Numbered from the stretch's first letter, positions 17,341 to 26,316 are shown. The stretch: DNA of 41,329 nucleotides from Lyngbya sp. CCAP 1446/10 (GCF_026130175.1 NZ_JAIGNI010000052.1:1-41329); one strand, 5' to 3'. Notes: generated by a model from the sequence alone, not told the origin. Program-made: numbers and translations.

Positions 17341-17646
17341 TTACTTGGCGCCGTAATAAAAGGCAACTTCTTTGTCTTTTAGCGGTGCAAAGTCGGCAGC
17401 AATTAACATTGGATCTAGTTCTGCTTGAGGCAGATGTTTTACACCAATTCGGACAATGCGCGATCGCATGGTGTTCGATACGCCACTGCGCTGTCTCCCG
17501 GCTTCTAATCCCATTACTTGCTCGTACAGGTCTAATTTTGCTTTCGGAATCGGAGTGCCGTCAAAATCGATTCCTGAGGCGATCGCAACATCGATCGCAT
17601 CTGCACCGGTTGTAGATGCAGGCGCTGAGTTTGTTTCTGAAGACAT
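17341..17646 (-). CDS. Small conserved-looking protein, unknown function
   Basis: The protein has 101 residues and starts at the ATG at 17646. The first 20 residues are Ser/Ala/Thr-rich and probably disordered. A compact domain follows with IPKAKLDLYEQVMGLE, SNTMRSRIVRIGVKHL and a C-terminal LKDKEVAFYYGAK. It has no cysteine, signal peptide or membrane helix. The composition looks like a small cyanobacteria-specific protein, but I cannot assign a family. It is convergent with the EamA-type gene and divergent from phnD. Confidence 0.65.
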   Translation of the reverse strand: MSSETNSAPASTTGADAIDVAIASGIDFDGTPIPKAKLDLYEQVMGLEAGRQRSGVSNTMRSRIVRIGVKHLPQAELDPMLIAADFAPLKDKEVAFYYGAK

Positions 17647-17895
17647 TGTGCTGTGCTGTCAAAGTTTGCTTTAGAAGCATTTTATCAGTATGGTGTCTAG
17701 TTTGCACCACTTCTTCCCCGTAGAATGCTTAAAATACCATACATAGAGTCAAAGCATTATTAATATTGCTTATATTTTATATAATATATCGTTATGCTTT
17801 CACTATTGCAACTAATTACCAAAAAAGCTCTACAATGATTGGAAAATTATTGCCATAAATTATCAAATAGTTGTGGTTAAGTAGGAGAGCGATTA

Positions 17896-18891
17896 ATGAA
17901 GGTCAAGTCAAAAGTTATAGCAAGCGCGAGCGTGGGATTATTACTGCTAGCTGGTTTGACAGCGAATGCAGTTGGAATCGGGCAAAAGGCGATCACCCAA
18001 ACAACACCAAAGGGCGATCCTCTTCGAGGGCTTCGCCAACAAGATTTAAGAGCACAAGCTGCTATAACTCGCATTAGAATCGTATTTGCCAACCGCAGAG
18101 ATGCTACAGATTTGCAAAATAAAGCCAATCAAGTAGCGCAAATACTATCCAAAGAAATCGGAATGCCCGTCGATGCAGTCATCGGCGACGAAACCGCCGC
18201 TGTAGAAGCTTTGAGGGCCGACAGAGCAGATGTAGCATTTGTAGCAGGGCGCGCGGCATTAAAAGCAGAACAATTGGCGAAAGCGCGGATGTATTTAGCA
18301 GAAGTTCGCAGCGATTATTCCGGCGGAAATACCTACGATTCCGTGTTTGTAGTGCGCCAAGACAGTCCCCTGCGCCCGAAAGGTTCGGCAAAGCAAACTC
18401 TCGAACAATTGAAAGGCAAAAAAATGGCTTTCACTTCTCGAACTTCCGGTTCTGGATTCATTTTCCCAATCTCAGAATTGGTAGGTCAAGGATTAGTTTC
18501 AGGGCCGGATAGATTGGAAAGCTTCTTCGGAAATGTCACCTATGGCGACGGTTACAGCAGCGCTTTGCAATCTGTTTTAAGAGGTCAAGCAGATGTCGGA
18601 GTTGTCTCGGAATACGCTTTGCTACCGCCTTGGATTACAGCGGAAGAAGGCAAGAAATTGCGAGTTTTGCAACAAGTTCCCGGAGTTCCCGCCCACGGAA
18701 TTGTGATTGACGATCGCATTCCTGCACCAATGCGCGAAAAACTGATCAATGCTTTCATGAAAATGAATGAACCTGCAAACAATCAATTGTTCCGCAGTTT
18801 GTACAATTCTCAAAAATTGGTGAAAGTCGATCATACGCGCCATTTAGCAACCTTGCGTCAAGCTTTGCAGCGCGCTAAACTGGAACCATAA
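17896..18891 (+). CDS. phnD: Phosphonate/phosphite-type ABC transporter substrate-binding protein
   Basis: The 331-residue protein has a signal peptide (MKVKSKVIASASVGLLLLAG). A PhnD-family type 2 periplasmic-binding fold follows: IRIVFANRRDATDLQNKANQ, DAVIGDETAAVEALRADRAD, VFVVRQDSPL, AFTSRTSGSGFIFP and ADVGVVSEYAL. These proteins capture phosphonate, phosphite or related oxyanions for a PhnC/PhnE importer. A GGAG ribosome-binding site lies at 17884-17887, before the ATG at 17896. The region after the signal peptide contains a palindromic insert (18013-18037) read as GDPLRGLR. The importer genes phnC and phnE follow. The substrate is not determined by sequence. Confidence 0.88.
   Translation: MKVKSKVIASASVGLLLLAGLTANAVGIGQKAITQTTPKGDPLRGLRQQDLRAQAAITRIRIVFANRRDATDLQNKANQVAQILSKEIGMPVDAVIGDETAAVEALRADRADVAFVAGRAALKAEQLAKARMYLAEVRSDYSGGNTYDSVFVVRQDSPLRPKGSAKQTLEQLKGKKMAFTSRTSGSGFIFPISELVGQGLVSGPDRLESFFGNVTYGDGYSSALQSVLRGQADVGVVSEYALLPPWITAEEGKKLRVLQQVPGVPAHGIVIDDRIPAPMREKLINAFMKMNEPANNQLFRSLYNSQKLVKVDHTRHLATLRQALQRAKLEP
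18013..18037 (+). repeat. Palindromic repeat in frame within phnD
   Basis: GGCGATCCTC, a TTC loop, then GAGGGCTTCGCC. The arms CCTC/GAGG and GGCGA/TCGCC can pair. It is translated as GDPLRGLR in the linker between signal peptide and mature domain, where an insertion would be tolerated. Confidence 0.5.
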
Positions 18892-18900
18892 AATTTATAG

Positions 18901-18966
18901 AGAAAAACCCGGTTTATACGATTTTTGCGTGGAGTGACGAGAAATCTACAAAGCAACCGGGTTTCT
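18901..18966. mobile_element. Inverted-repeat element (AACCGGGTTTCT), copy B
   Basis: AGAAAAACCCGGTT (18901-18914) and AACCGGGTTTCT (18955-18966) form an imperfect inverted pair spanning 66 bases, with the same words and length as copies A and C. It starts ten bases after the phnD stop and could reduce read-through into phnC or stabilise the phnD mRNA. Confidence 0.6.
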
Positions 18967-19085
18967 GAGGTCACGAATCCCTGGGAAGTGAACTTAGTTT
19001 TTGCTTGTGGAGTGGGCTTCGACGCCGCGCCCAATATACAATTTAATGCCTAATATTTTACTATTTTTCTCAATAAATATCCACC

Positions 19086-19826
19086 ATGACTATCGAATGC
19101 TGCCAAGTAAAAACAGCTTATTCAAACTCCCTCAAACGCCCGATATTGAACGGAATTGATTGCAAAATTGAACAAGGCGAATTTGTAGCGCTGCTAGGTT
19201 TAAACGGTGCCGGAAAATCCACACTTTTGCGTTCAATTATCGGCTTGGTTCCGGTAAAAACCGGAGAAATTCGGATTAACGATACTGTGATAAGTCCGCG
19301 CACTTTGAGGCGAATTCGGCGAGATATTGGCTTAATTTTTCAAGGTGGCGGGTTGGTAAAACCGTCACCGGCGATCGACAATGTGCTATGTGGTTGCTTG
19401 GGAGGATTGAATACTTGGGAGACTTTGTGGGGTTTTCCGAAGCAAAAGCGCGATCGAGCATTTGACTTACTAGCAGACTTCGGACTCCAAGACCTAGCAT
19501 ACCAAAAAACCGGACTACTCAGCGGCGGACAACAGCAAAAAGTCGCCATCGCCCGCGCATTAATCCAATCACCGCAGATTTTACTCGCCGACGAACCCAC
19601 CACCGGATTAGACGTAATCGCCGCCCAGCAAGTAATGGAAATCCTCGCCCAACTGCACCGAGAACAAGGCATGACCATAGTTGTAGTATTGCACGATTTG
19701 GGAATGGCCAGCACCTATCCCGAAAGGGCGATCGTCCTAGATGCCGGTCAAATAGTCTATGATGGCAAATGCCACAACCTCTCCGACAAATTCAGCAAAT
19801 TAACCAATCCCAAAATACCAGCCTAA
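19086..19826 (+). CDS. phnC: Phosphonate/phosphite-type ABC transporter ATPase
   Basis: A 246-residue cytoplasmic ATPase of the PhnC type. The Walker A motif is GLNGAGKSTL (about residues 38-47), the Q-loop is IFQGGGLVKPSPAIDNV, the ABC signature is LLSGGQQQKVAIARAL, Walker B is ILLADEPTTGLD, and the switch histidine is in VVLHDLGMA. It powers import with the PhnE permease and PhnD binding protein. The gene lies 194 bases after phnD; an inverted-repeat element occupies part of that gap. The start ATG at 19086 lacks a strong ribosome-binding site. Confidence 0.92.
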   Translation: MTIECCQVKTAYSNSLKRPILNGIDCKIEQGEFVALLGLNGAGKSTLLRSIIGLVPVKTGEIRINDTVISPRTLRRIRRDIGLIFQGGGLVKPSPAIDNVLCGCLGGLNTWETLWGFPKQKRDRAFDLLADFGLQDLAYQKTGLLSGGQQQKVAIARALIQSPQILLADEPTTGLDVIAAQQVMEILAQLHREQGMTIVVVLHDLGMASTYPERAIVLDAGQIVYDGKCHNLSDKFSKLTNPKIPA

Positions 19827-19845
19827 ACCCCTCTCTTCTCAACTC

Positions 19846-19887
19846 TTCCTCTGTGCCCTCTGCGCCCTCTGCGGTTAAAAAAAAATC
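19846..19887. repeat. Dispersed repeat (CTCTGCGCCCTCTGCGGTTAA)
   Basis: Tandem CTCTGTGCC and CTCTGCGCC units end in GCGGTTAAAAAAA. This is the reverse complement of the repeat at 4031-4066. It lies in the 70-base gap between phnC and phnE, so it is transcribed with the importer genes. Confidence 0.7.
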
Positions 19888-19896
19888 TTAAAATAA

Positions 19897-20697
19897 ATGC
19901 CAATGACCGAAAAAAACTCAAGTAACTTATCAAAAACCTATAGTTGGATCAAAAATCTCGGTATCATCGCAGGTTTAATTCTACTTTACAGTTGGGCGCT
20001 GCGGGGACTAGAAATTGATGCCACAACTTTGATAAGTAGCTGGCCTTACATGACTGATTTTATCTCGCGCTTGTGGCCGCCGAATCTGGAAATTATTGAT
20101 GTAGCAATTAAGGCTTTAATCGAAACAGTTCAGATGTCGCTATGGGGAACGACAATCGGGGCAATTCTCTCTGTACCGATCGCTATTTGCAGCTCCCATA
20201 ATATAGCACCAAAGTGGTTGCAATGGTTAGCTAATTTATTGCAAAATGCCGTGCGTTCTGTGCCTTCAATTGTGCTGGGGTTGCTGTTTGTATCGGCGAC
20301 TGGTTTGGGTGCGCCGGCTGGTACTTTGGCCCTGGGAATTTATACTATAGGTTATCTTGCTAAATTTTATCAGGAGGCGATCGAGTCTGTGGAAGCGCGA
20401 TCGATCGAATCGTTGCAAGTTGCTGGTGCATCTTGGCTGCAAGTAGCGCAATACGGCATTTTTCCGCAGGTGTTGCCGCTAGCGTTGGGTTACACGCTGT
20501 GGATGTTTGAGTATAATATTCGGGCGGCTTCGGTGTTGGGAGTGGTGGGCGCTGGGGGAATTGGCTTTGAATTGGTGAATTACATCCGCTCTTTTGAGTA
20601 CAATAAAGCTACTACAATGATGTTAGTTTTGTTAGTTGTAGTTACGGTAATAGATATTATTAGCAGCAATTGGCGGCAGCGGTTGGAAACGAAGTAA
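19897..20697 (+). CDS. phnE: Phosphonate/phosphite-type ABC transporter permease
   Basis: A 266-residue inner-membrane permease with about six helices. The start MPMTEKNSSN is hydrophilic and the first helix begins near residue 22. The cytoplasmic coupling (EAA) loop reads AGASWLQVAQYGIFPQVLP (about 178-196), and the PhnE-typical RAASVLGVVGAGGIGFEL follows. It forms the channel with PhnC and receives substrate from PhnD. Either the ATG at 19897 or the one at 19903 can be the start. No phnG-M, phnX or ptxD gene is in the window, so the imported compound must be metabolised by genes elsewhere. Confidence 0.92.
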   Translation: MPMTEKNSSNLSKTYSWIKNLGIIAGLILLYSWALRGLEIDATTLISSWPYMTDFISRLWPPNLEIIDVAIKALIETVQMSLWGTTIGAILSVPIAICSSHNIAPKWLQWLANLLQNAVRSVPSIVLGLLFVSATGLGAPAGTLALGIYTIGYLAKFYQEAIESVEARSIESLQVAGASWLQVAQYGIFPQVLPLALGYTLWMFEYNIRAASVLGVVGAGGIGFELVNYIRSFEYNKATTMMLVLLVVVTVIDIISSNWRQRLETK

Positions 20698-20768
20698 GCA
20701 TGGATTGAGAAAAAAATGTAGAATCTACGCTTAATATCGCATCCGGTAGATTGCCATATCTAAAATTG

Positions 20769-20827
20769 GTTCGTAGTGCGGAGTTTAGTCCGTTCCCGGA
20801 TTGCGGACTAAACTCCGCACTACGAAC
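20769..20827. repeat. Perfect 24-bp inverted repeat
   Basis: The arms 20769-20792 (starting GTTCGTAGTGCGGAG) and 20804-20827 are exact reverse complements around an 11-base loop, followed by GAACCGTTTTTATTAT. It lies after phnE and can form a very stable hairpin. It may be a terminator or a mobile hairpin repeat used as one. Confidence 0.85.
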
Positions 20828-20885
20828 GAACCGTTTTTATTATCGTAATCGATCGCACAATCTATAAATTATTTAACATAATACA

Positions 20886-20946
20886 AAAATAAGGACACAG
20901 CATTGCTGTGTCCTTATTTTATTGGGACAAAGCATTGCTTTGTCCC
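20886..20946. terminator. Two adjacent hairpins, bidirectional terminator
   Basis: Hairpin 1 has a perfect 15-bp stem (20886-20900 with 20906-20920), an A-run on one side and a T-run on the other, and loop CATTG. Hairpin 2 (20924-20932 with 20938-20946) has a 9-bp stem and the same CATTG loop. They lie between convergent phnE and the RTX gene, so hairpin 1 can terminate both. Confidence 0.8.
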
Positions 20947-20985
20947 CACACATACCCTCGATATCCAGATCGGAATTCTTGCCCT

Positions 20986-23900
20986 TTAGAACAAGACCAA
21001 TTCAGAATTACCAGAAACTCCCAAATCGACATTGACAGTAGCAAACAAACTGTTGCCACCAACCGTAGAACCGTTGCTATCGTAGTACAGCTTAGTAGTA
21101 TTAGCCACACTATCGAAGAGAGCAATAATCGACGGTGCAGTCAACGATGACTCGATCGCACTTACAGTAGCAACAGTGCTGCTGTACAGGTAGAAATTCG
21201 CAGCCAAAGGCCCCGATCCCAACCCGGCAAAAGCAATCTTGTCAATGTTCATGACATCATCAACAATGCTGTAATCGGTAATGATATCCCCGCCACCAGC
21301 AGTAGTTCCGGTGAACACAAACACATCAGCACCAAGCCCGCCGCTGAGAACATTCGTTCCCAAACCGCCGATTAAAGTATCATTCCCGTCACCGCCGTTG
21401 ATAGTATCGTTACCCACGCCGCCGAAGATGCTGTCATTACCAGCGCCACCGGAAATGCTGTCATTACCAGCGCCACCGTTGAAAATATCGGAACCAGATC
21501 CACCATTCAAGATATCGGAGAACTCTGTGCCGGTAACGTTATTCGCGGTTGAATTGCCGGTAAACAAGACAGGAGTGGTAAAGTTGTAACCGCCCACACC
21601 TGAACCAAAGTCGTAAACTCCGGTTGTCGGGAAAGTACCCGGATTAGCAGTTAAATCAACAATGCTACCTGAGTTGGTAGAAGTACCAGTTGGAGAATTT
21701 GCGATCGAACCAGTAAACAAGAAGTCTGCTGTGCCCAAAGTCCCCGCAGCAGTACCCAGATTCGCAACAGTTGTAAAACCGCCCGCCACTGTACCATTCG
21801 AGTCAAACACCAACACCGTTTCGCTCGACGTATTCGTAAATACGAAGAAACCAGGACTTGTAGAACCGCCCACAGCAGACGCTTGAGCCGCTTCCACCGT
21901 CGAATAATTTCCGTCAGTGAAAATCACTAACTGTTTACCAGTAATATCAGGAGCTGAACCGCTCACACTGGCAAAATTAGTAGTAGTGAAATTGCCGAAA
22001 GCATTCGCAGTAAACTGCAATTTGTCAACCCCAAAAGCAAAGTCAGTAATCGTATCACCGCCTTCACCTGGAGCGTTGTAAGCAAAGATATCTGCACCAG
22101 AACCACCAGTCAGAATATCCGCACCGCCACCACCAGTCAGGATGTCAGCAAATTCAGTACCAGTGACGTTATTAGCAGTCGCATCTCCGGTAAATAAGAC
22201 AGGAGTGCTGAAGTTGTAACCGCCAGCACCAGAACCCAAATTAATGCTTCCAGTCGGATAGGTATTTCCAGCAGCAGTTAAATCAACAATGCTACCTGAA
22301 TTGGTAGAAGTACCAGTCGGAGCAGAACCAGTCGCACCAGTAAACAAGAAGTCTGCTGTGCCCAAAGTCCCCGCAGCCGTACCCAGATTCGCAACAGTTG
22401 TGAAACCGCCTGCTGCTGTACCATTCGAGTCAAACACCAACACCGTTTCGCTCGCAGTATTCGTAAATACGAAGAAACCAGGAGTTGTAGAAGCGCCCAC
22501 AGCCTTAGCTTGAGCCGCTTCCACCGTCGAATAATTTCCGTCAGTGAAAATCACTAACTGTTTACCAGTAATGTCAGGAGCTGAACCGCTCACACTGGCA
22601 AAATTAGTAGTAGTGAAATTGCCGAAAGCACCGCTGACAAACTGCAACTTGTCAACCCCAAAGGTAAAGTCAGTAATCGTATCACCGCCTTCGCCGGGAG
22701 CCTTGTAAGCAAAGATATCTGCACCGGAACCGCCAGTCAGAATATCTGAACCGCTGCCGCCTGTGAGGATGTCAGCAAATTCAGTACCAGTGACGTTATT
22801 ATCAGCCGCATCTCCGGTAAATAAGACAGGAGTGCTGAAGTTGTAACCGCCAGCACCAGAACCCAAATTAATGTTTCCAGTCGGATAGGTATTTCCAGCA
22901 GCAGTTAAATCAACAATGCTACCTGAATTGGTAGAAGTACCAGTCGGAGCAGAACCAGTCGCACCAGTAAACAAGAAGTCTGCTGTGCCCAAAGTCCCCG
23001 CAGCCGTACCCAGATTCGCAACAATTGTCGAACCACCTGGAAGCGTACCATTCGAGTCAAACACCAACACCGTTTCGTTCGCAGCATTGTTATATGCGAA
23101 GAAACCAGGAGTTGTTGAACTGCCCAAAGCCTTAGCTTGCGCGGCTTCGAGACTGGCATAGGTTCCGCCAGTGAAAATTACTAACTCTTTGCCGGTAATG
23201 TCAGGAGTTGAACCGCTAACACCGTCAAAGTTAGTAGTAGTCAAATTGCCGAATTCGCTCGATACAAACTGGAATTTATCTGTTCCAGATTTGAAGTCGG
23301 TAATTTTATCGTCGCCTTCTTTAGTTGTCGTGTAAACAAAGAGATTGGCGCCAGTGCCACCACTCAAAACATCAGCACCGAGACCGCCGGTGATGGTATC
23401 GCTGCCGTCACCGCCCTTGATGGTATCGTTAAAGTTGCTGCCGACAATGTTGTCATCGCCTGCTTTAGCATCAAAATTAACTCCGACGGGATAAGTACCG
23501 AAGTTAAAAGTATCCGGGCCGTCAGTACCGACAGGAACATTTAGCGATGGGCCACTGAAGACAAAGTTCTTGATTTGCAGGCTAATTTTGATCGAGAAAC
23601 TAGCGATAACTTCAAAGCGCACTCCAACAGCAAATACGAGCACGGAACGGCCAGTATCAGCATCTGTAAACTGACAGAAAGTAGGCGCATCGCTGTTGCC
23701 ACCCAAAGCAGCAAACCGCGCTTGTAAAGTGGCGATGCTGGTAACGGTGATATCAGCGCTGAAGTCGAGTAAGTTAGCACTGCCGATCGCCCCAACAGCA
23801 GAAGTAGCAGTAATCGCCACTTGGGTCAAGCTGGCAACGCTGAGATTACCAAAAGCTGCCGCCGACAAATCTAAAACATCGTCATCGACATTAAAGTCAG

Positions 23901-26316
23901 TAATTAAGTCAGCTTCTGCAACTGTTTTAATCTTTTCGCGGGAAGTGCGATAAATAAAGCGATCCTTCCCAGCACCCCCAATTAGAGTATTGGTTCCTTC
24001 GCCGCCGTCGATCTCACTATCGCCATCGCCGCCTTTAATTTTGTCATTGCCAATACCGCCGATGAGTTTGTTTTTGCCTTTACCACCTTCGATATCGTCA
24101 TCGTCATCGCCGCCGTCGATATCATTCTCGCCATCACCGCCTTTAATTTTGTCCTTGCCTTTGCCTCCTTTAATTTTGTTTGTCTTGTTACCGCCTTTAA
24201 TGTCATCGTCACCGTCGCCGCCTTTGATGTCGTTATCCAGCGTCACCGAACCGACAATAACTTGAGGAGCTGTACTGCCAGTAAAATCAAAGGTAGTTTG
24301 CTCGACTTTCAAGTTAAAACGCTGACCGGTGATAATCTTTGTGCCTTGGCTAAATTCAAAACCAAAACTAATGTCAGCCTTACCCGTAAAACCAGATACT
24401 GCTTGGAAAGTTAACAAACCGGCGTTAATGTCTGCTTGAGTGAAGGTAACACCGATTGCTGTTACCGCTACTCCCTTAAAGAATAGTTGCCCGGTTTTAG
24501 CATCAGGCAGTTCCGTTAGCTTGAAGACAGTGCCACTAGGGCCTGCCGGGCCATCGACAACCTTCAACAAGTCAGAAGTAATAGTAGTTTGGCTGCCACC
24601 GGAACCGACAGTCAGGGGATTAGCTACCACTGACAGAGGGGTTGGAGTTGGAGTTGTAATTGGAGCTGAAACTACAGGTAGAGCTGGAGTTGGAGTTGTA
24701 GTTGGAGCGGTAACTCCCAAAAAGTCGCCAGCTTTGATAATCGTGGCGTTGATATTCAACAATATCGTCAGCACAAAGTTATTGCTGCCTCGAATTTCGG
24801 TATTGAGGCCGACTTGTACAAAGGACAAGCTGCTAAAATTCAAGTCGCCAGACAACAGAAACTTGTCACTACCTGCTGTGTAGTCAGTGATGACTGAACT
24901 ACCGGGAGCGGTCATGTTACTCATGACAAAAACGTCATTTCCAGCACCGCCGGTACAGGTATGGTTGCCAGTACCGCCAACGATCGTATCGTTGCCAGCA
25001 TTACCCATCAGCGTATCGTTGCCAGATCCGCCACCGACAACGCTGTCGTCGCCCTCGCCGCCGTCTGCCATGTCATTACCGTCGCCAGTAACGAGGGTAT
25101 CGTTGCCGACACCGCCCATCAAGGTGTCGTCGCCGGTGCCAGCGACAACGCTGTCGTCGCCGTCGCCACCATCACAAACGTCATTGCCGGCACCGCCCAT
25201 CAAGGTGTCGTTGCCTGTGTCGCCCATCACGCTGTCGTCGCCTTCGCCGCCATCGCAAGCGTCATTGCCGGCACCGCCCATTAAGGTGTCGTTGCCGGTG
25301 TCGCCCATCACGCTGTCGTCGCCTTCGCCGCCATCGCAAGCGTCATTGCCGGCACCGCCCATCAAGGTGTCGTTGCCGGTGTCGCCCATCACGCTGTCGT
25401 CGCCGTCGTCGCCGTCGCAAACGTCGCTGCCGGCACCGCCCATCACGGTGTCGTTATCTTTGCCGCCGTTAACGGTGTCGTTGCCTTCGCCGCCGCTAAC
25501 GTTGTCTTCGCCCCGATCGCCCCTGACGATATCGTTGCCTTCGCCGCCTTCGCACTTGTCGTTGCCTTTGCCGCCGTAGACGGTATCAGTGCCGCTGCCA
25601 CCGTCAACGTCATCATTGCCCTCGTTGCCGTGCACCCAGTCATTGCCGTCATCGCCTTTGCAGGTATCGTTGCCACTGCCGCCAGAAATAGTGTCGTTGT
25701 CTTTGCCGCCGTAGACGGTATCACTGCCTTCGCCGCCGTCGCACTTGTCGTCGCCGCGATCGCCTTTTATTTCGTCATCGCCATCGCCGCCCGCGCAATC
25801 GTCGTCGTCTTTGCCTCCATAGAGTTTATTTTTGCCACTCTTTCCTTTGAGTTTGTCTTTGCCTTTTTTGCCGTAGAGCGACTGGTTAGCGCCGGTGGCG
25901 ACAATTATGTCATCATCATCCGTGCCTTCGATCGTCTTGCCATCAGTGTCGCTGTCATCTTTTTTGTCATTTTTGCCGCCCACACCTTCTTCGGGTACGC
26001 TGCTCAATTCAGCAATTTTGCTATCATCAGTAACTTTGGGGGATGCGTCGTTAGGCGGATTCGGAACTTGGCCGTTAGTGCTGCCCCTGTTTTGGCCGAT
26101 CGCATCATCAACTAACTTGGCTAACTCGCTATTGGAATCGAGCGCGCTGGAGTTGCGAAAATCTGCTAGTCGAGCGAGTTCGCTGGCAGAAAACACGAGT
26201 TTTGGCTGCTCATCATCCACGGGCGGTACAAACAAACTGGTTGCTTTTAGGTCAGAAATTTGTGTTTCATCTCGATCGGGAAAAAGTGTTCCCGATACAT
26301 TGATTTCTTCTTTCAT
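20986..26316 (-). CDS. Large RTX (hemolysin-type calcium-binding repeat) protein
   Basis: The protein has 1776 residues from the ATG at 26316 (MKEEINVSG); the TTG five codons upstream is less likely. It has no Sec signal. The N-terminal 140 residues are acidic and flexible. Residues about 140-470 form an RTX ladder (GGxGxDxU), with cysteines in many turns and three copies of a 27-residue unit. A cadherin-like segment and a Lys-rich RTX ladder (near 720-800) follow. Then come three related modules of about 209 residues, each with a Gly-rich spacer and FTTTNFASVSGSAPDITGK. A final RTX ladder leads into a C-terminal region without Cys, suited to type I secretion. It is probably a secreted or surface-layer protein; no secretion genes are nearby. 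Confidence 0.87.
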   Translation of the reverse strand: MKEEINVSGTLFPDRDETQISDLKATSLFVPPVDDEQPKLVFSASELARLADFRNSSALDSNSELAKLVDDAIGQNRGSTNGQVPNPPNDASPKVTDDSKIAELSSVPEEGVGGKNDKKDDSDTDGKTIEGTDDDDIIVATGANQSLYGKKGKDKLKGKSGKNKLYGGKDDDDCAGGDGDDEIKGDRGDDKCDGGEGSDTVYGGKDNDTISGGSGNDTCKGDDGNDWVHGNEGNDDVDGGSGTDTVYGGKGNDKCEGGEGNDIVRGDRGEDNVSGGEGNDTVNGGKDNDTVMGGAGSDVCDGDDGDDSVMGDTGNDTLMGGAGNDACDGGEGDDSVMGDTGNDTLMGGAGNDACDGGEGDDSVMGDTGNDTLMGGAGNDVCDGGDGDDSVVAGTGDDTLMGGVGNDTLVTGDGNDMADGGEGDDSVVGGGSGNDTLMGNAGNDTIVGGTGNHTCTGGAGNDVFVMSNMTAPGSSVITDYTAGSDKFLLSGDLNFSSLSFVQVGLNTEIRGSNNFVLTILLNINATIIKAGDFLGVTAPTTTPTPALPVVSAPITTPTPTPLSVVANPLTVGSGGSQTTITSDLLKVVDGPAGPSGTVFKLTELPDAKTGQLFFKGVAVTAIGVTFTQADINAGLLTFQAVSGFTGKADISFGFEFSQGTKIITGQRFNLKVEQTTFDFTGSTAPQVIVGSVTLDNDIKGGDGDDDIKGGNKTNKIKGGKGKDKIKGGDGENDIDGGDDDDDIEGGKGKNKLIGGIGNDKIKGGDGDSEIDGGEGTNTLIGGAGKDRFIYRTSREKIKTVAEADLITDFNVDDDVLDLSAAAFGNLSVASLTQVAITATSAVGAIGSANLLDFSADITVTSIATLQARFAALGGNSDAPTFCQFTDADTGRSVLVFAVGVRFEVIASFSIKISLQIKNFVFSGPSLNVPVGTDGPDTFNFGTYPVGVNFDAKAGDDNIVGSNFNDTIKGGDGSDTITGGLGADVLSGGTGANLFVYTTTKEGDDKITDFKSGTDKFQFVSSEFGNLTTTNFDGVSGSTPDITGKELVIFTGGTYASLEAAQAKALGSSTTPGFFAYNNAANETVLVFDSNGTLPGGSTIVANLGTAAGTLGTADFLFTGATGSAPTGTSTNSGSIVDLTAAGNTYPTGNINLGSGAGGYNFSTPVLFTGDAADNNVTGTEFADILTGGSGSDILTGGSGADIFAYKAPGEGGDTITDFTFGVDKLQFVSGAFGNFTTTNFASVSGSAPDITGKQLVIFTDGNYSTVEAAQAKAVGASTTPGFFVFTNTASETVLVFDSNGTAAGGFTTVANLGTAAGTLGTADFLFTGATGSAPTGTSTNSGSIVDLTAAGNTYPTGSINLGSGAGGYNFSTPVLFTGDATANNVTGTEFADILTGGGGADILTGGSGADIFAYNAPGEGGDTITDFAFGVDKLQFTANAFGNFTTTNFASVSGSAPDITGKQLVIFTDGNYSTVEAAQASAVGGSTSPGFFVFTNTSSETVLVFDSNGTVAGGFTTVANLGTAAGTLGTADFLFTGSIANSPTGTSTNSGSIVDLTANPGTFPTTGVYDFGSGVGGYNFTTPVLFTGNSTANNVTGTEFSDILNGGSGSDIFNGGAGNDSISGGAGNDSIFGGVGNDTINGGDGNDTLIGGLGTNVLSGGLGADVFVFTGTTAGGGDIITDYSIVDDVMNIDKIAFAGLGSGPLAANFYLYSSTVATVSAIESSLTAPSIIALFDSVANTTKLYYDSNGSTVGGNSLFATVNVDLGVSGNSELVLF
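21540..23230 (-). repeat. Three in-gene tandem modules of 627 bp
   Basis: Inside the RTX gene, the segments starting near 21662, 22289 and 22916 are spaced exactly 627 bases apart and share long runs of identical sequence (e.g. TTGGTAGAAGTACCAGT and AACAAGAAGTCTGCTGTG). Near-identity at the DNA level suggests recent duplication or gene conversion. Confidence 0.85.
25170..25440 (-). repeat. 81-bp tandem repeats within the RTX ladder
   Basis: GCCCATCAAGGTGTCG recurs at 25196, 25277 (one change) and 25358, an 81-base period. Each unit encodes 27 residues including DSVMGDTGNDTLMGG and a CDGGEGD turn. Confidence 0.85.

Noticed and set aside
24887..25579. Long plus-strand open frames (e.g. 230 codons, Pro/Ser-rich) opposite the RTX gene
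   Set aside because: They are antisense reflections of the GGxGxD repeat code; composition is low-complexity and follows the RTX period.
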